DNA of 32,511 nucleotides from Betaproteobacteria bacterium. Lineage in GTDB: Bacteria; Pseudomonadota; Gammaproteobacteria; Burkholderiales; Rhodocyclaceae. Of this stretch, positions 31,843-32,511 are shown piece by piece (the stretch's first letter is position 1; every line of letters starts with the position of its first letter). Location: contig SHNC01000205.1 in the NCBI GenBank assembly GCA_004295105.1, positions 1 to 32,511 on the forward strand. Reading direction: 5' to 3'. The notes beneath the pieces are model-generated. The model was not told the DNA's origin, ran no database searches, and worked only from the letters and a program-made list of their open reading frames with translations. The position numbers and the translations under genes were made by a program.

Positions 31843-32511
31843 ATGAGCGTGATCAAATCCAGTATCAACACCCGCAGCGCGGACTTCCAGGCCAATGCCA
31901 CGACGATGCGCGGCCTGGTCGAAGATCTGCGCGCCAAGGCGGCGGAGGTCAGTCTCGGCGGCGGCGCGTCCGCCCGGGACAAGCACACCGCCCGGGGCAA
32001 GCTGTTGCCGCGCGATCGCGTTGGCCACCTGCTCGACCCCGGCACGCCCTTCCTCGAAGTGGGGCAGTTGGCCGCCTTCGGCATGTACGACAACGAGGCG
32101 CCGAGCGCCGGCGTCATCACCGGCATCGGCCGCGTGCAGGGCGTCGAATGCATGATCGTGGCCAACGACGCCACGGTGAAGGGCGGTACCTACTACCCGA
32201 TGACGGTGAAGAAGCACCTGCGTGCGCAGGAGATCGCCGAGCAGAACAACCTGCCCTGCGTCTATCTGGTCGACTCGGGCGGCGCCTTCCTGCCGAAGCA
32301 GGACGAGGTTTTCCCCGACCGTGACCACTTCGGCCGCATCTTCTACAACCAGGCCAACATGTCGGCCAAGGGCATCCCGCAGATCGCGGTGGTGATGGGT
32401 TCGTGCACCGCCGGCGGCGCCTACGTGCCGGCGATGTCGGACGAAACGGTCATCGTCAAGAACCAGGGCACGATCTTCCTCGGCGGCCCGCCGCTGGTGA
32501 AGGCGGCCACC
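31843..32511 (+). CDS. liuB: Methylcrotonoyl-CoA carboxylase, carboxyltransferase (beta) subunit, 3' end outside window
   Basis: The first 223 residues of a protein usually about 535 long are present, from ATG 31843 after CGGAGCG, and the frame runs off the window end. The N-terminal carboxyltransferase domain is evident: [66 protein letters not shown] and [18 protein letters not shown]. It transfers CO2 from carboxybiotin to 3-methylcrotonoyl-CoA. The position directly after isovaleryl-CoA dehydrogenase fixes the substrate call over propionyl- or geranyl-CoA alternatives. Bicarbonate for the alpha subunit may come from the carbonic anhydrase at 6510. Confidence 0.94.
   Translation, partial: MSVIKSSINTRSADFQANATTMRGLVEDLRAKAAEVSLGGGASARDKHTARGKLLPRDRVGHLLDPGTPFLEVGQLAAFGMYDNEAPSAGVITGIGRVQGVECMIVANDATVKGGTYYPMTVKKHLRAQEIAEQNNLPCVYLVDSGGAFLPKQDEVFPDRDHFGRIFYNQANMSAKGIPQIAVVMGSCTAGGAYVPAMSDETVIVKNQGTIFLGGPPLVKAAT

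Noticed and set aside
30489..32174. Extension of the araC frame over the isovaleryl-CoA dehydrogenase and carboxylase genes
   Set aside because: The AraC family begins at about 30488 and the upstream part is antisense to two well-identified genes.
1..32511. CRISPR arrays, tRNA or rRNA genes, transposases, integrases, prophage genes
   Set aside because: I looked for direct-repeat arrays with spacers, tRNA-like folds and mobile-element protein motifs and saw none I can support.

Overview
The window is high-GC DNA with a betaproteobacterial gene set: class I PHA synthase, a MerR/LiuR-style leucine and branched-chain acyl-CoA catabolic cluster, and type II secretion-like pseudopilins. It most resembles Rhodocyclales such as Thauera, Azoarcus or Aromatoleum. 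This placement rests on gene content and protein similarity recalled from memory; no rRNA or tRNA gene is present to confirm it.

Layout. (1) 1-2329: the end of a pseudopilin gene, a second pseudopilin-like gene and a cytoplasmic cobalamin-binding-like protein in a tightly overlapping + strand run, met tail to tail by a PIN-domain gene. (2) 2350-5292: a - strand pair, metallo-beta-lactamase-fold hydrolase then phaC, closed by a clear intrinsic terminator. (3) 5421-10300: a MerR regulator followed by an operon of PaaI-type thioesterase, a GNAT/beta-carbonic anhydrase fusion, acetyl-CoA acetyltransferase and acyl-CoA dehydrogenase. A perfect 20-bp ACGT-rich palindrome lies just before the operon.

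(4) 10301-19941: an accessory defence/toxin island with MntA-HepT, an intact type I restriction subunit hsdR, a DUF4172-type Fic protein, a HigBA-type pair, a TIGR02391 HEPN-like protein, a frameshifted gene, and an hsdM fragment fused out of frame to the last codons of hsdS. A distinctive 29-bp inverted repeat (TGAGCCGAAT, 9 nt, ATTCGGCTCA) occurs twice before fic and once before hsdM, with a degenerate copy before hsdR. It looks like a shared operator, or less likely a recombination site, tying these genes together.

(5) 19948-22021: an acyl-CoA thioesterase, an unrecognised small protein and a four-helix membrane protein. (6) 22217-29252: a LysR regulator followed on the same strand by a lactonase-family beta-propeller, an MFS anion symporter, an aconitase-family hydratase and a solute-binding-fold protein without a signal peptide. 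Together they look like an uptake and catabolic cluster for an unknown tri- or dicarboxylate or its lactone. (7) 29406-32511: an AraC regulator divergent from isovaleryl-CoA dehydrogenase and methylcrotonoyl-CoA carboxylase beta, which runs off the end.

Regions 3 and 7 both belong to leucine/branched-chain catabolism. The carbonic anhydrase could supply bicarbonate to the carboxylase, and acetyl-CoA output connects to PHA metabolism. About 20 kb of island and other catabolic genes now lies between the two halves.
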